A stretch of DNA of 64,000 nucleotides from Rhodobacteraceae bacterium (ex Bugula neritina AB1) (GTDB lineage: Bacteria > Pseudomonadota > Alphaproteobacteria > Rhodobacterales > Rhodobacteraceae). Shown here piece after piece: positions 46,191 to 54,859 of this stretch. Where the stretch lies: NCBI GenBank assembly GCA_001730095.1, contig MDLF01000067.1, positions 49,769-113,768 of the forward strand. The letters run 5' to 3'. Each line of letters opens with the position of its first letter. The first letter of the stretch is position 1. Position numbers and translations under genes: made by a program. The notes below the pieces were generated by a model. It was not told where the DNA came from. It saw only the letters and a list, made by a program, of their open reading frames with translations, and searched no databases.

Positions 46191-46655
46191 TCAGCCGCTT
46201 TCTTCTTCCAGATGCAGCTTCATATCCAGGAGCACCTGCTGCAGCAGCACCGTTTCCCGCAACAGACGCTTGACCTCATTCACGGTGATGATACCATCTT
46301 CCATGGCGGCCTGGTATTCGCACATCAACTGGGCAAACCGCTGGCTCAGCGCAATCACATCGGCATTCACCCCGCCGCTGCGGCCAGTTTCCTCGGCACT
46401 GCCGTTGCCATTGTAGGACAGCGTGATGTTCTTCAGATCCGCCAGTGCCGATGTCACATGCGGAAACGAAGAAGCGCTTTCCAGCTTGGCCACAGCATCA
46501 ACCGGCATAAACCGGTCGGCATGTTCTGCATTATCCGAATAGTAGCGCCCCAGCGTCGCTTTCGACTTGCCGGTGATCTGGCAGGCGGCTTCGATACCGA
46601 CATCCTTCACCAGCGCTTCGGTGTGCTTCTTCAGATACGTCCCGATTTCAGCCAT
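46191..46655 (-). CDS. HTH protein resembling phage CII (CP76)-type regulators
   Basis: A 154-residue protein. The N-terminal half has a helix-turn-helix-like stretch VGIEAACQITGKSKATLGRYYSDNAEHADRFMPVDAVAKLE followed by SASSFPHVTSALADL, a layout like the phage regulatory protein CII/CP76 family. The C-terminal half is a helical segment (ADVIALSQRFAQLMCEYQAAMEDGIITVNEVKRLLRETVLLQQVLLDMKLHLEEE), probably for oligomerisation. No phage genes are adjacent, so it is either a domesticated regulator or a distant relative. A DNA-binding role is likely; its target is unknown. Confidence 0.6.
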   Translation of the reverse strand: MAEIGTYLKKHTEALVKDVGIEAACQITGKSKATLGRYYSDNAEHADRFMPVDAVAKLESASSFPHVTSALADLKNITLSYNGNGSAEETGRSGGVNADVIALSQRFAQLMCEYQAAMEDGIITVNEVKRLLRETVLLQQVLLDMKLHLEEESG

Positions 46656-47022
46656 ATACGTCCCACCTGGTTGCCCGCCGCCCCTTAGGGGAACGAACTG
46701 ATTGTTTTCCCATTTCTGACTTGTAGAGGAATTGCGATACCTTATCCATCCCTCAGGTTTTCAGGGATTTAGCAAGTGACATGGTGCAATTTGGCATCTG
46801 TTGTCCAGTGCAAGGCAGGATGGGTGAGTGACGTCCTGCCGGCAGGGTAATTGGTCTGCCCGGAACTTGTGCTCTCCGGGGCGAATGGCGATGGCCGCCA
46901 AAAGGGGTTTTGTTCCACCCTGGCCGCGTCTGCCCCGGTGAGCCTCATCGGACCCCGCAGGTCCTGCCACTCTCCCAAGAAAGCAGTTTCCCTGACGGCC
47001 ACACACAGGTAAACCGCCCGCC
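46656..47022. other. Gap between divergent HTH and tdk genes
   Basis: Presumably holds both promoters; I see no conserved element or gene. Confidence 0.4.
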
Positions 47023-47628
47023 ATGGCCAAGCTTTACTTCAACTATTCGACCATGAACGCGGGCAAATCGACAGTGCTGCTGCAGGCATCGCACAATTAC
47101 CGCGAAAACAACATGGAGACCTATCTGCTGACCGCCCGGCTGGATAACCGTGCCGGCACCGGCAGAATCGCCTCGCGCATCGGCATTGGCGAGGAGGCGG
47201 ACATGTTTGCCGCAGGAGACGACCTGTTTTCCCGCACCGAGCAGCGCCTGGCCCAACGGCCGCTGGCCGCGGTTTTTGTCGACGAGGCGCAGTTCCTGGA
47301 GCCGGATCAGGTCTGGCAATTGGCCCGCGTGGTCGACGACCTGCGGGTGCCGGTGCTGTGTTACGGCCTACGGGTGGATTTTCAGGGCAACCTCTTCCCC
47401 GGCTCCGCCACCCTGCTGGCGCTGGCAGATGAGATGCGCGAAGTGCGCACCATCTGCCACTGCGGCAAGAAGGCCACCATGGTGGTCCGTCAGGATGACC
47501 AGGGTCGGGTCCTGACCGAGGGCGACCAGGTGCAGATCGGCGGCAATGAAACCTATGTCTCGCTCTGCCGCCGCCACTGGCGCGACGCCACCGGCGCCTC
47601 CCAAAATGACAAAACAGCCACCACCTAA
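47023..47628 (+). CDS. tdk: Thymidine kinase
   Basis: A 201-residue type II thymidine kinase for nucleoside salvage (thymidine to dTMP with ATP). P-loop NYSTMNAGKSTVLLQ, Walker B VFVDEAQFLEPDQV, the zinc-binding lasso (ICHCGKKA and SLCRRHW) and the lid GNETYVSL are all present. Length and motifs match the E. coli enzyme closely. The following repeat-like hairpin at 47668 may end the transcript. Confidence 0.96.
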   Translation: MAKLYFNYSTMNAGKSTVLLQASHNYRENNMETYLLTARLDNRAGTGRIASRIGIGEEADMFAAGDDLFSRTEQRLAQRPLAAVFVDEAQFLEPDQVWQLARVVDDLRVPVLCYGLRVDFQGNLFPGSATLLALADEMREVRTICHCGKKATMVVRQDDQGRVLTEGDQVQIGGNETYVSLCRRHWRDATGASQNDKTATT

Positions 47629-47650
47629 GGCCGCTGCTTCTTTCTGGTTT

Positions 47651-47690
47651 CAAATACCCCGGGGGTTCCGGGGGCAGCGCCCCCGGCTTT
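47651..47690. repeat. CAAATACCCCGGGG-type intergenic repeat / bidirectional terminator
   Basis: CAAATACCCCGGGGG followed by CCGGGGGC-AGC-GCCCCCGG (47668-47686), a perfect eight-bp stem with three-base loop, between convergent tdk and the dehydrogenase gene. The same wording is, to my knowledge, frequent at gene ends in Rhodobacterales. Confidence 0.6.
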
Positions 47691-47706
47691 GTGCCAGAGC
47701 AGCGCC

Positions 47707-48660
47707 TCAGACCCGGTTCGGCAGCGCAGCACCGGTCAGACAGGCCGCAACATTGTCCAGCGCCATATGGCCCATGTTGCTGCGCACCTCCTCGGTGGCG
47801 GTGCCCAGATGCGGCAGCAGGGTGGCGTTGTCCAGATCAATCAGTGCCTGCGGCACTTTGGGTTCGAATTCATAGACATCCAGCCCTGCACCGCCGATAC
47901 GGCGGTTTTGCAGCGCCTCGATCAGCGCCGCCTCCTCAACCACCTCACCGCGGGCGATGTTGATCAGATGCGCATGGCTCTGCATGGCGTTCAGCACTTC
48001 GGCGTTGATCAGGTGATAGGTTTCAGCCCCGCCCGGAACTGCCACCACCAGGAAATCCACTTTGCCGGCCAACGCAATCAGGTTCTCGGCGCGGTCAGCC
48101 GGGAAGTCCAAGTCCTTCGCCGAACGCGCCACATAAGACACATCCATGCCAAATCCGAAATGGCAGCGACGGGCAATGGCCTGGCCGATCCGGCCCATGC
48201 CGGCAATGCCGACACGTTTGCCAGTGGCATGCTGCCCCAGCATCTGGGTCGGGTGCCAGCCTTCCCAGCCGCCCCCTCGCAGCATCCGCTCCCCCTCGGA
48301 GGCGCGGCGCGCCGACATCAGAAGCAGCGTCATCGCGATATCGGCTGTGGCATCGGTCACCGCGCCCGGCGTGTTGGTCACCTCGACGCCCGCCGCCCGT
48401 GCGGCCTCTACGTCGATATGGTTATAGCCGACACCGAAGTTGGCCAAGAGCTTGCAGCGCGGGCTGCCTGCCTTGGCAAAGATCTCCGCCGTGAACTTGT
48501 CGCCCAGCGTCGGCACCACGATGTCGAACTCGGCCAATGCCCGCAGCATCTCCGCCTCAGACATCACCGCGTTGCTCTCGCGGATTTCCAGATCCTCAAA
48601 TGCCTCGCGCGCGCGGGCCTCCACCGCTGCCGTCATCGGCCGCGCAATCCAGATTTTCAT
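47707..48660 (-). CDS. D-2-hydroxyacid dehydrogenase (glyoxylate/hydroxypyruvate reductase type)
   Basis: A 317-residue NAD(P)-dependent dehydrogenase. NAD motif KRVGIAGMGRIGQAIARRC, the substrate and catalytic elements LLANFGVGYNHIDVEAARAAGVEVTNTPGAVTDATAD, NIARGEVVEEAALIEAL (Arg), GLDVYEFEPKVPQ (Glu) and LLPHLGTATEEVR (His). The start ATG at 48660 is one base after the csaA stop (TGAGATG). The family reduces glyoxylate or hydroxypyruvate; NADP versus NAD is not clear from the loop (VARSAKD, basic, favouring NADP). Confidence 0.9.
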   Translation of the reverse strand: MKIWIARPMTAAVEARAREAFEDLEIRESNAVMSEAEMLRALAEFDIVVPTLGDKFTAEIFAKAGSPRCKLLANFGVGYNHIDVEAARAAGVEVTNTPGAVTDATADIAMTLLLMSARRASEGERMLRGGGWEGWHPTQMLGQHATGKRVGIAGMGRIGQAIARRCHFGFGMDVSYVARSAKDLDFPADRAENLIALAGKVDFLVVAVPGGAETYHLINAEVLNAMQSHAHLINIARGEVVEEAALIEALQNRRIGGAGLDVYEFEPKVPQALIDLDNATLLPHLGTATEEVRSNMGHMALDNVAACLTGAALPNRV

Positions 48661-48661
48661 C

Positions 48662-49000
48662 TCAGTGCATCCTCCCGCCCAGCGGGACCTGTCCATCAGG
48701 TCCGGCCAGGAATATTTCTCCATCCTCATCCGGCAGGCCCAGCACCAGGATCTCTGACATGAACGTGCCGATCTGCCGCGGCGGGAAGTTTACGACGGCC
48801 AGAACCTGCTTGCCCACCAGCGTTTCCGGCATGTAATGCGCCGTAATCTGCGCTGAACTCTTTTTTACGCCAATATCCGGCCCAAAATCGACCCAGAGCT
48901 TGATTGCAGGCTTGCGCGCCTCGGGAAACGGCTCTGCACGGATGACCTCACCGACCCGAACGTCAACTTTCAGGAAGTCGTCAAAACTGATCTCAGCCAC
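48662..49000 (-). CDS. csaA: CsaA-type tRNA-binding protein
   Basis: A 112-residue EMAP-II/OB-fold protein: FDDFLKVDVRVGEVIRAEPFPEARKPAIKLWVDFG, SSAQITAHYMPETLVGKQVLAVVNFPPRQIGTFMSEILVLG. CsaA binds tRNA and has chaperone-like activity in Bacillus. The GTG start overlaps the proC stop by eight bases and the next start is one base after its own stop, so three genes are translationally linked. The acidic C-terminus is as expected. Confidence 0.92.
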   Translation of the reverse strand: MAEISFDDFLKVDVRVGEVIRAEPFPEARKPAIKLWVDFGPDIGVKKSSAQITAHYMPETLVGKQVLAVVNFPPRQIGTFMSEILVLGLPDEDGEIFLAGPDGQVPLGGRMH

Positions 49001-49808
49001 GCGCCAGCTCCTTGGAGCGGGTGGTTGCCGCCGCCACCGCCCGGTTCAGCAGTGCCGGGAAACCGTCGTCGTCATCCATCAGCACGTCCAAAGCGGCCTG
49101 GGTGGTGCCGTTGGGGCTGGTCACATTGATGCGCAGCTGGCTGGGGCTGTCCTCTGCCGTCTCGGCCAGCGCACCGGCGCCTGCAACGGTGGCCTTGGCC
49201 AGCTGCATCGCCAGCTCCGCAGGCAGCCCCTGCGCCTCGCCCGCAATCGCAAGCGTTTCGATCAGGTGGAACACATAGGCAGGGCCAGAGCCGCTGACAC
49301 CGGTGACCGCATCCATCTGGCCCTCATGGTCCAGCCGCACAACCTGCCCCACGGCCTTCAGCAGCCCCTCGGCACGGTTCAAATCGGTATCCGTTGCATG
49401 GGTATTGCCGATGATCGCAGTGATCCCGCGCCCGACAGCGGCCGGCGTATTCGGCATTGCCCGTACGATCGGGGACTGCGCGCCCAAAACATCTTCGAAG
49501 GTTGCGATCGAGGTTCCGGCAGCCACAGAGATAAACAGGGTGGCACCGTTGCCATAGCTCTGCAGTACCGGCAGCGCAGTGCCCATCATCTGCGGCTTTA
49601 CCGCGATCAGCACGATCCCCGGCGCCGCAGGCAGCTCTGCATTGATATGAACGCCGGTGCCCTGCAGCCAGTCCGACGGGTTCGGGTCAATCACCCAGAC
49701 CGAGGATGCGGGTAATCCGCCCTCCAGCCATCCGGCCAGCATCGCCGACCCCATCTTGCCGCAACCCAGCAGTACCAGCCCGCGCGCGGCTATCTCTTGC
49801 ATATCCAT
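48993..49808 (-). CDS. proC: Pyrroline-5-carboxylate reductase
   Basis: A 271-residue enzyme making proline from pyrroline-5-carboxylate with NAD(P)H. LVLLGCGKMGSAMLAGWLEGG is the dinucleotide motif; VRAMPNTPAAVGRGITAI and VTGVSGSGPAYVFHLIETLAIAGEAQGLPAELAMQLAKATVAGAG are signature blocks. The ATG at 49808 has GGAGG eight bases upstream. Heads the proC-csaA-dehydrogenase operon. Confidence 0.95.
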   Translation of the reverse strand: MDMQEIAARGLVLLGCGKMGSAMLAGWLEGGLPASSVWVIDPNPSDWLQGTGVHINAELPAAPGIVLIAVKPQMMGTALPVLQSYGNGATLFISVAAGTSIATFEDVLGAQSPIVRAMPNTPAAVGRGITAIIGNTHATDTDLNRAEGLLKAVGQVVRLDHEGQMDAVTGVSGSGPAYVFHLIETLAIAGEAQGLPAELAMQLAKATVAGAGALAETAEDSPSQLRINVTSPNGTTQAALDVLMDDDDGFPALLNRAVAAATTRSKELARG

Positions 49809-49848
49809 CAATCGCCCCTCCCCAATACCTCAGGTTCAGGGCGAAGTC

Positions 49849-50349
49849 TTACGCCCGGCCGTAAGCCTCTGCAATGGCGACCTGCATCGCCTCCTCGGTG
49901 CTGCGCTTGCCCCAGACTGCCAGCTGGATCGCCGGGTAATAGCGTTCGGCATTGGCAACCGCCGCATTGATCATCGCGTCGATCTGCTGTGGGCTGGCCA
50001 TCTGGCCGCCTGCCAGCATCAGACCGTAACGAAACAGCATCAGTTTATGATCGGCCCAATAGGTGAAAGAGCCTTCCCAGCACTGATCATTCATGCTGTT
50101 GATCAGCTCATAAAGCCGCGGCAGCTCCGCCTCCGGCGGCTCCATCTCAAAGCTGCAGACCAGCCGCAGGCATTCCTCATAGCCCGACCAGGCCAGCGTC
50201 AGCGAATAGGTGCGCCACTGCCCCTCCACCGACATCGCGATCTGATCGTCTCCGACCCTGTCGAAATCCCAGTCATGGTGCGATGCCAGATGCTCGACGA
50301 TATCTATGGGGTGAACATCTTCTTCCAGGTGAAGCTCGGATAGTGCCAT
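49849..50349 (-). CDS. YbjN-domain protein
   Basis: A 166-residue protein of the YbjN family (type-III-secretion-chaperone-like fold): HPIDIVEHLASHHDWDFDRVGDDQIAMSVEGQWRTYSLTLAWSGYEECLRLVCSFEM, then LYELINSMNDQCWEGSFTYWADHKLMLFRYGLML. Start at ATG 50349 behind GAGAGG. It lies just upstream of proC on the same strand. In E. coli YbjN affects motility and stress, but the mechanism is unknown. Confidence 0.85.
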   Translation of the reverse strand: MALSELHLEEDVHPIDIVEHLASHHDWDFDRVGDDQIAMSVEGQWRTYSLTLAWSGYEECLRLVCSFEMEPPEAELPRLYELINSMNDQCWEGSFTYWADHKLMLFRYGLMLAGGQMASPQQIDAMINAAVANAERYYPAIQLAVWGKRSTEEAMQVAIAEAYGRA

Positions 50350-51098
50350 GGTGCCACCTCTCTTTTTGCCTAGCGCATGAGGCAGAACAGCTCCCAATAT
50401 CTAGGTTTTTTAGCTACAGGACGGGGAGTGATCCCCGCTCCCATACTAGATATGGTGGAGCCGAAAAGGTGATCTGGCAACCCTTTATTTTGGGGATATC
50501 TGCAATAACTTGTGGATGAACTATCCACAGCCCCCTAAATGCCGGCTGCGTGACTATGAAACGGGTCACAGCAAAGGTAAAGTCCGGACAACCGCCCGCG
50601 CCCAGTATTTTGCGCCTCAGGTTGCAGCATGTGAATTGCCCGGATCATGTCTGCGGCGCCCAAGGACACCGGCCAGAATTGCGATAGGCCCCTGACAACC
50701 TCCGGTTCAGACGCTTCTGACTGGCGCCCGCGCGGTCAAAGGCCCGGCCCGGAGTATGGCGCAGTTCGGCCGCGTCCGCTTCGTTGAGGCCCGCCCCGCG
50801 TCGCCTCCAAGTTTCCAGACCCGCAGCCCTGTCCTATGACGGCCGATGGGCACCGCACTGCGGCCTGGCATAATAATGGGAGAGCTTACGGCAAAACGCG
50901 GCATGAATGGCGGCCCCGGCCCGTCAAAGCCGGCACGCAGGCCGGAACTATAAAATCGGCAGAATATGGTTTTCTCGGAACACGGGCCGTCTTCGATACA
51001 GCCGACCAAGACAAAAAAACCTGCGGCAGATTGCGCTGCTGCAGGTCTAGGGCCGCTGAAGGGCGGGCAGCTTGCCCCGCCCGGTTCAGGCTTTGCGC
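50350..51098. other. Long intergenic region
   Basis: About 750 bp with no gene I can support on either strand. It contains the palindrome at 50511-50529 (listed). Much of the right half is CG-rich with no ribosome sites. Confidence 0.5.
50511..50529. promoter_or_regulatory. Palindrome resembling two opposed DnaA boxes
   Basis: TGTGGAT-GAACT-ATCCACA. Each arm with its flank matches the DnaA box TTATCCACA at eight of nine positions, in inverted orientation. Could equally be a small hairpin. Confidence 0.35.
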
Positions 51099-51344
51099 TT
51101 ACTTTTGTGCAGCCTCCAGCGCGTCCAGACGCGCCTTCAGCGCCTCATTCTCTTCGCGCGCCTTCTGGGCCATCGCCCGCACCGCGTCGAATTCCTCGCG
51201 GGTGACAAAGTCCCGGTCGGCCAGCCAGCGGTCGATCATGCTTTTCATCGCAGTCTCCGCCTCGTCCTTGGCGCCCTGGGCCACGCCCATCGCATTGGTC
51301 ATCAGCTGGGAAATGTCATCCATGATCTTGTTGCGGGTCTGCAT
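51099..51344 (-). CDS. ubiK: UbiK-type accessory factor (BMFP family)
   Basis: An 81-residue protein: KIMDDISQLMTNAMGVAQGAKDEAETAMKSMIDRWLADRDFVTREEFDAVRAMAQKAREENEALKARLDALE. It has an amphipathic N-terminal helix and a C-terminal coiled coil, the UbiK/BMFP plan. UbiK assists the soluble ubiquinone-biosynthesis complex and binds lipid. ATG 51344 follows GGAG by six bases. It diverges from lgt. Confidence 0.85.
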   Translation of the reverse strand: MQTRNKIMDDISQLMTNAMGVAQGAKDEAETAMKSMIDRWLADRDFVTREEFDAVRAMAQKAREENEALKARLDALEAAQK

Positions 51345-51441
51345 GTTCTTCTCCGTCTCGAGGTTACCCCCTATATGGGCAAGCACAGGCGCGGCTGCAA
51401 GCCGTTGACTTCCCCTGAAGAGCAGAGGCATTCAGACGCAT

Positions 51442-52341
51442 ATGCAGGCCATGATCCAATTCCCCGACCTCTCGCCCGAGATCTTTTCGATCTCAATCGG
51501 CACTTTCGAATTCGCCCTGCGCTGGTACGCGCTGGCCTATATCACAGGCATCGTCATTGCCTGGCGCCTGGCGGTGGCGGCCCTGCGCCGCCCCGCGCTT
51601 TGGCCCGGGCAGCAGCCACCGATGAAGCCCGAACAAGTAGAGGATCTGCTGACCTGGATCATTCTCGGCGTGATCCTCGGTGGGCGGCTTGGTTTTGTGC
51701 TGTTCTACCAGCCCGCCTATTATCTGGCGAACCCTGGCGACATCCTGAAGATCTGGCAGGGCGGCATGGCCTTTCACGGCGGGTTGATCGGGGTGATCGC
51801 TGCCTCCTGGATCTATGCGGCGCGTCACGGCATTCCCCGCCTGCAGATGGCCGATCTGGTGGCCCATACCGTAGCCCCCGGCCTGCTGCTGGGGCGGCTG
51901 TCGAATTTCATCAATGCCGAGCTTTGGGGGCGTCCGACCGATTTGCCCTGGGGGGTTGCCTTCCCCGGGCAGGCGGCACAGGACTGCGGCCAGGCGCTGG
52001 GAGCGCTTTGCGCCCGCCACCCTTCGCAGCTGTACGAGGCCTTGATGGAGGGGCTGATCCTGGGCGCCCTGCTCTTGTATCTCGCCTGGCGCCGTGGTGC
52101 CTTTTTCACCCCGGGCCGCCTCCTGGGCGTGTTTCTGGCAGGCTATGGCTTCGCCCGTTTTATTGTCGAGTTCTTCCGCCAGCCGGATGCGCAATTCGTC
52201 ACCCCCGGCAACCCGCTGGGGCTGGCCTGGCAGATTGACGGCTTCGGCCTCACCCAGGGGCAGGCCCTGTCACTGCCAATGATCGCCATCGGCCTCTGGT
52301 TCCTGATCCGCGCCCGCCAATCCGACCGGAGCGCGGCATGA
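51442..52341 (+). CDS. lgt: Prolipoprotein diacylglyceryl transferase
   Basis: A 299-residue inner-membrane enzyme that moves diacylglyceryl from phosphatidylglycerol to the lipobox Cys of prolipoproteins. Family blocks: [74 protein letters not shown] and [13 protein letters not shown]; the signature Arg and His residues are present. About seven helices. The next gene overlaps its stop (ATGA). Confidence 0.95.
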   Translation: MQAMIQFPDLSPEIFSISIGTFEFALRWYALAYITGIVIAWRLAVAALRRPALWPGQQPPMKPEQVEDLLTWIILGVILGGRLGFVLFYQPAYYLANPGDILKIWQGGMAFHGGLIGVIAASWIYAARHGIPRLQMADLVAHTVAPGLLLGRLSNFINAELWGRPTDLPWGVAFPGQAAQDCGQALGALCARHPSQLYEALMEGLILGALLLYLAWRRGAFFTPGRLLGVFLAGYGFARFIVEFFRQPDAQFVTPGNPLGLAWQIDGFGLTQGQALSLPMIAIGLWFLIRARQSDRSAA

Positions 52342-53405
52342 ATCTGCAAAACCACCTGATCGCCCGCATTCAGGCGGGCGGCCCGATCCCGGTTTCGGAC
52401 TACATGGCAGAATGCCTGCTGCATCCGCAGCTTGGCTATTACACCACTCGCGACCCGCTGGGCGCCAAGGGCGACTTCATCACCGCACCGGAAATCAGCC
52501 AGATGTTCGGCGAGCTTCTGGGCCTTTCGCTGGCACAGACCTGGCTGGATCAGGGATCGCCTGCTCCTTTTACCCTGGCAGAACTTGGCCCCGGCCGCGG
52601 CACCCTGATGGCGGATCTTCTGCGCGCCACCCGCGGCGTGCCCGGCCTCCACGCCGCAATGCAGCTCCATCTGATCGAGGCATCGCCCACCCTGCGCGCA
52701 GTCCAGAACAAAACCCTGGAAGCCTACGCGCCCGAATGGCTGGACAGCGTGGATGCGTTACCGGATCAGCCGCTGTTCCTGGTCGCCAATGAGTTCTTCG
52801 ACGCCCTGCCCATCCGCCAGTTCATCCGCACAGGCAACGGCTGGAGCGAGAAGCAGGTCGGTTTGAAGGACGGCGCCCTCACCTTTGGCCTTGGCCCCGC
52901 CGCGCCGCAGCCCGCATTGGAACACCGGCTGGCCGACACGCAGGAGGGCGATCTGGTCGAGCATTGCGAAGCCGCCGTCCCCGTCACCCAGGCCGTCGCC
53001 ACACGAATCGCTGCCCATGGCGGCGCCGCGCTGATCATCGATTACGGCGACTGGCGGGCTTTGGGGGACACTCTGCAGGCCCTGCGCGCGCATGAACCCG
53101 CCGATCCTCTGCAGGCCCCGGGCGAGGCCGACCTGACGGCGCATGTCGATTTCGAGGCACTGGCCCTGACTGCAAAAACCGCAGGCTGCGCCCATACCCG
53201 CCTGACCCCGCAGGGCGTGTTTCTGGAACGGCTTGGCATCACGGACCGCGCCCGCGCCCTGGCTGCGCCGCTTGCTGGTGAAGGTCTGGAAACCCTGATC
53301 GCCGCACATCGGCGGTTGACGCACCCCGATGAAATGGGAAACCTGTTCAAAGTGCTTGGCCTCTATTCTTCACAGGCCACCCCTCCGCCAGGATTGAACC
53401 CATGA
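52338..53405 (+). CDS. SAM-dependent methyltransferase, MidA/NDUFAF7-like
   Basis: A 355-residue protein of the MidA (COG1565/DUF185) family. [49 protein letters not shown] is diagnostic; the SAM-binding glycine motif is [18 protein letters not shown]. Also conserved are [14 protein letters not shown] and ALIIDYGD. The mitochondrial homologue NDUFAF7 methylates an arginine of complex I subunit NDUFS2; the bacterial target may be NuoD (inference). Coupled to lgt by four-base overlap. Confidence 0.9.
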   Translation: MNLQNHLIARIQAGGPIPVSDYMAECLLHPQLGYYTTRDPLGAKGDFITAPEISQMFGELLGLSLAQTWLDQGSPAPFTLAELGPGRGTLMADLLRATRGVPGLHAAMQLHLIEASPTLRAVQNKTLEAYAPEWLDSVDALPDQPLFLVANEFFDALPIRQFIRTGNGWSEKQVGLKDGALTFGLGPAAPQPALEHRLADTQEGDLVEHCEAAVPVTQAVATRIAAHGGAALIIDYGDWRALGDTLQALRAHEPADPLQAPGEADLTAHVDFEALALTAKTAGCAHTRLTPQGVFLERLGITDRARALAAPLAGEGLETLIAAHRRLTHPDEMGNLFKVLGLYSSQATPPPGLNP

Positions 53406-53414
53406 TGGCTAACA

Positions 53415-54170
53415 ATGACGCTTGAAATCCTCACGTCCGATCTGCTTGGCCCGGTGCGGCACGGATTTTTCACCCGCAAAGGCGGCGCCTCCTCCGGCAT
53501 CTATCACGGGCTGAACTGCGGTCTTGGCTCTACCGACCAGCGCGAGGCGGTCCAGATCAACCGCACCCGCGTGGCCGCAGCCATGGATGTCGAGCCGGAA
53601 CATCTGGCGGCAGTGCATCAGGTCCACAGCGCCGATGTGCAGGTGGTAACGGAACCCTCGCAGGACCGTCCGCGGGCGGATGCAATGGTCACCAATGTGC
53701 CGGGTCTTGCGCTGTCGATCCTGACCGCAGACTGCCAGCCGGTGCTGTTCTCCGACCCCGAGGCCGGCGTCATCGGCGCTGCCCATGCCGGCTGGCGCGG
53801 CACCTTGGACGGGGTGCTTGAAGCCACGCTGGAGGCAATGGAAGCCCTCGGCGCCCGCCGCGAAAACACGGCTGCTGTGATCGGCCCGTCAATTTCCCAG
53901 CGCGCCTATGAAGTCGGACCGGAGTTCTTTGAAGACTTCATGATGCAGGACGACGCCTATGGCCGCTTCTTTGCCACTGGCGAGAACGGCCGCTATCTCT
54001 TCGACCTGCCCGGCCTCGGCCTGCACAAACTGCGGCAAGCCGGTGCCGGCAATGCTGGCTGGACACGTCATTGCACCTATTCCGACCCCGATAAATTCTA
54101 CTCATACCGTCGCGCGACCCACGCCAGGGAAGCCGACTATGGACGGCTGATTTCCTGCATCCGGCTTTAA
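53415..54170 (+). CDS. pgeF: Laccase-domain protein, purine nucleoside phosphorylase type
   Basis: A 251-residue YfiH/PgeF-family protein. VRHGFFTRKGGASSGIYHGLNCGLGS, AVHQVHSADVQVV, ILTADCQPVLFSDPEAGVIGAAHAGWRGTLDGV and VIGPSISQRAYEVG carry the metal ligands His, Cys and His. Family members act on purine nucleosides, and PgeF in E. coli guards peptidoglycan editing. It ends the lgt operon. The stop codon TAA is part of a perfect CtrA-type box. Confidence 0.92.
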   Translation: MTLEILTSDLLGPVRHGFFTRKGGASSGIYHGLNCGLGSTDQREAVQINRTRVAAAMDVEPEHLAAVHQVHSADVQVVTEPSQDRPRADAMVTNVPGLALSILTADCQPVLFSDPEAGVIGAAHAGWRGTLDGVLEATLEAMEALGARRENTAAVIGPSISQRAYEVGPEFFEDFMMQDDAYGRFFATGENGRYLFDLPGLGLHKLRQAGAGNAGWTRHCTYSDPDKFYSYRRATHAREADYGRLISCIRL

Positions 54171-54182
54171 GGGTCTGTTAAC
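54167..54182. promoter_or_regulatory. CtrA-type box at the end of pgeF
   Basis: TTAAGGGTCTGTTAAC matches TTAA-N7-TTAAC completely. It overlaps the pgeF stop codon; the next gene is the Hint protein almost 700 bp away, so a target is not obvious. Confidence 0.4.
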
Positions 54183-54859
54183 CAAAGCAATTGTGGCGGA
54201 TGTTTTTCATTTCCGCCGCATTCGCTGCTGACGCCGCTCTGTTCACATATGACCCCACGTCATTTCCCTTGAAAACCAACCACCTGCAGCAGCCTGCAAG
54301 TGCTCTGGCCCAGATTGCGAAGTGCAGTTTCCAGGACTGAAAATGCCCCCTGCGGGCCATATTCAGGGCGCAAAGATTACCCATAAACAGGTCAGACCAA
54401 CAAAAACAGCGGCAGTCCGACAGCACGGATGCAGCCGCCGGGCGAAGGACAGACTGACCATGAAAATGAACAAACGATTCATTGCCTCAATATTGCGCTC
54501 CGCAAGGAGCGAAACCGTAACCCTGCCCTGGGTTGCCGCCCGCCGCTTCCGCGGCCAGGCGCGGCTTCAGCCCATGGCACGGAAACTGGGTTAACGCCGG
54601 GGACGGATGCCTCTGAAGCGGCCCCACTGACGCCTGCGCGCCAGTCCGGTCAGCCGCCAAAGGGGCATCCAACCGGCCTGTTTTCGCGGGCCGCTTGCAC
54701 CAGGGCGGCCCCGCGTCCCGAGTTAACCAGTTTGCTTCAGATTTTTTGACAATTTGAACCAACTGCAACCAAACTGGGTATATTAAATCGTTCAAGCACG
54801 TCTGTGTTGCCGGTGGGGGCCGATGCAAGCGGGCAGTTTGAAAGGAGAGGTCTGCTGTC
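54171..54859. other. Long intergenic region before the Hint gene
   Basis: Nearly 690 bp without a believable gene. Besides the CtrA-type box at its left end, the last 130 bp turn A/T-rich with TTGAAC (54754) and TATATT (54779), a possible promoter with 19-bp spacing for the Hint gene. Confidence 0.45.
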
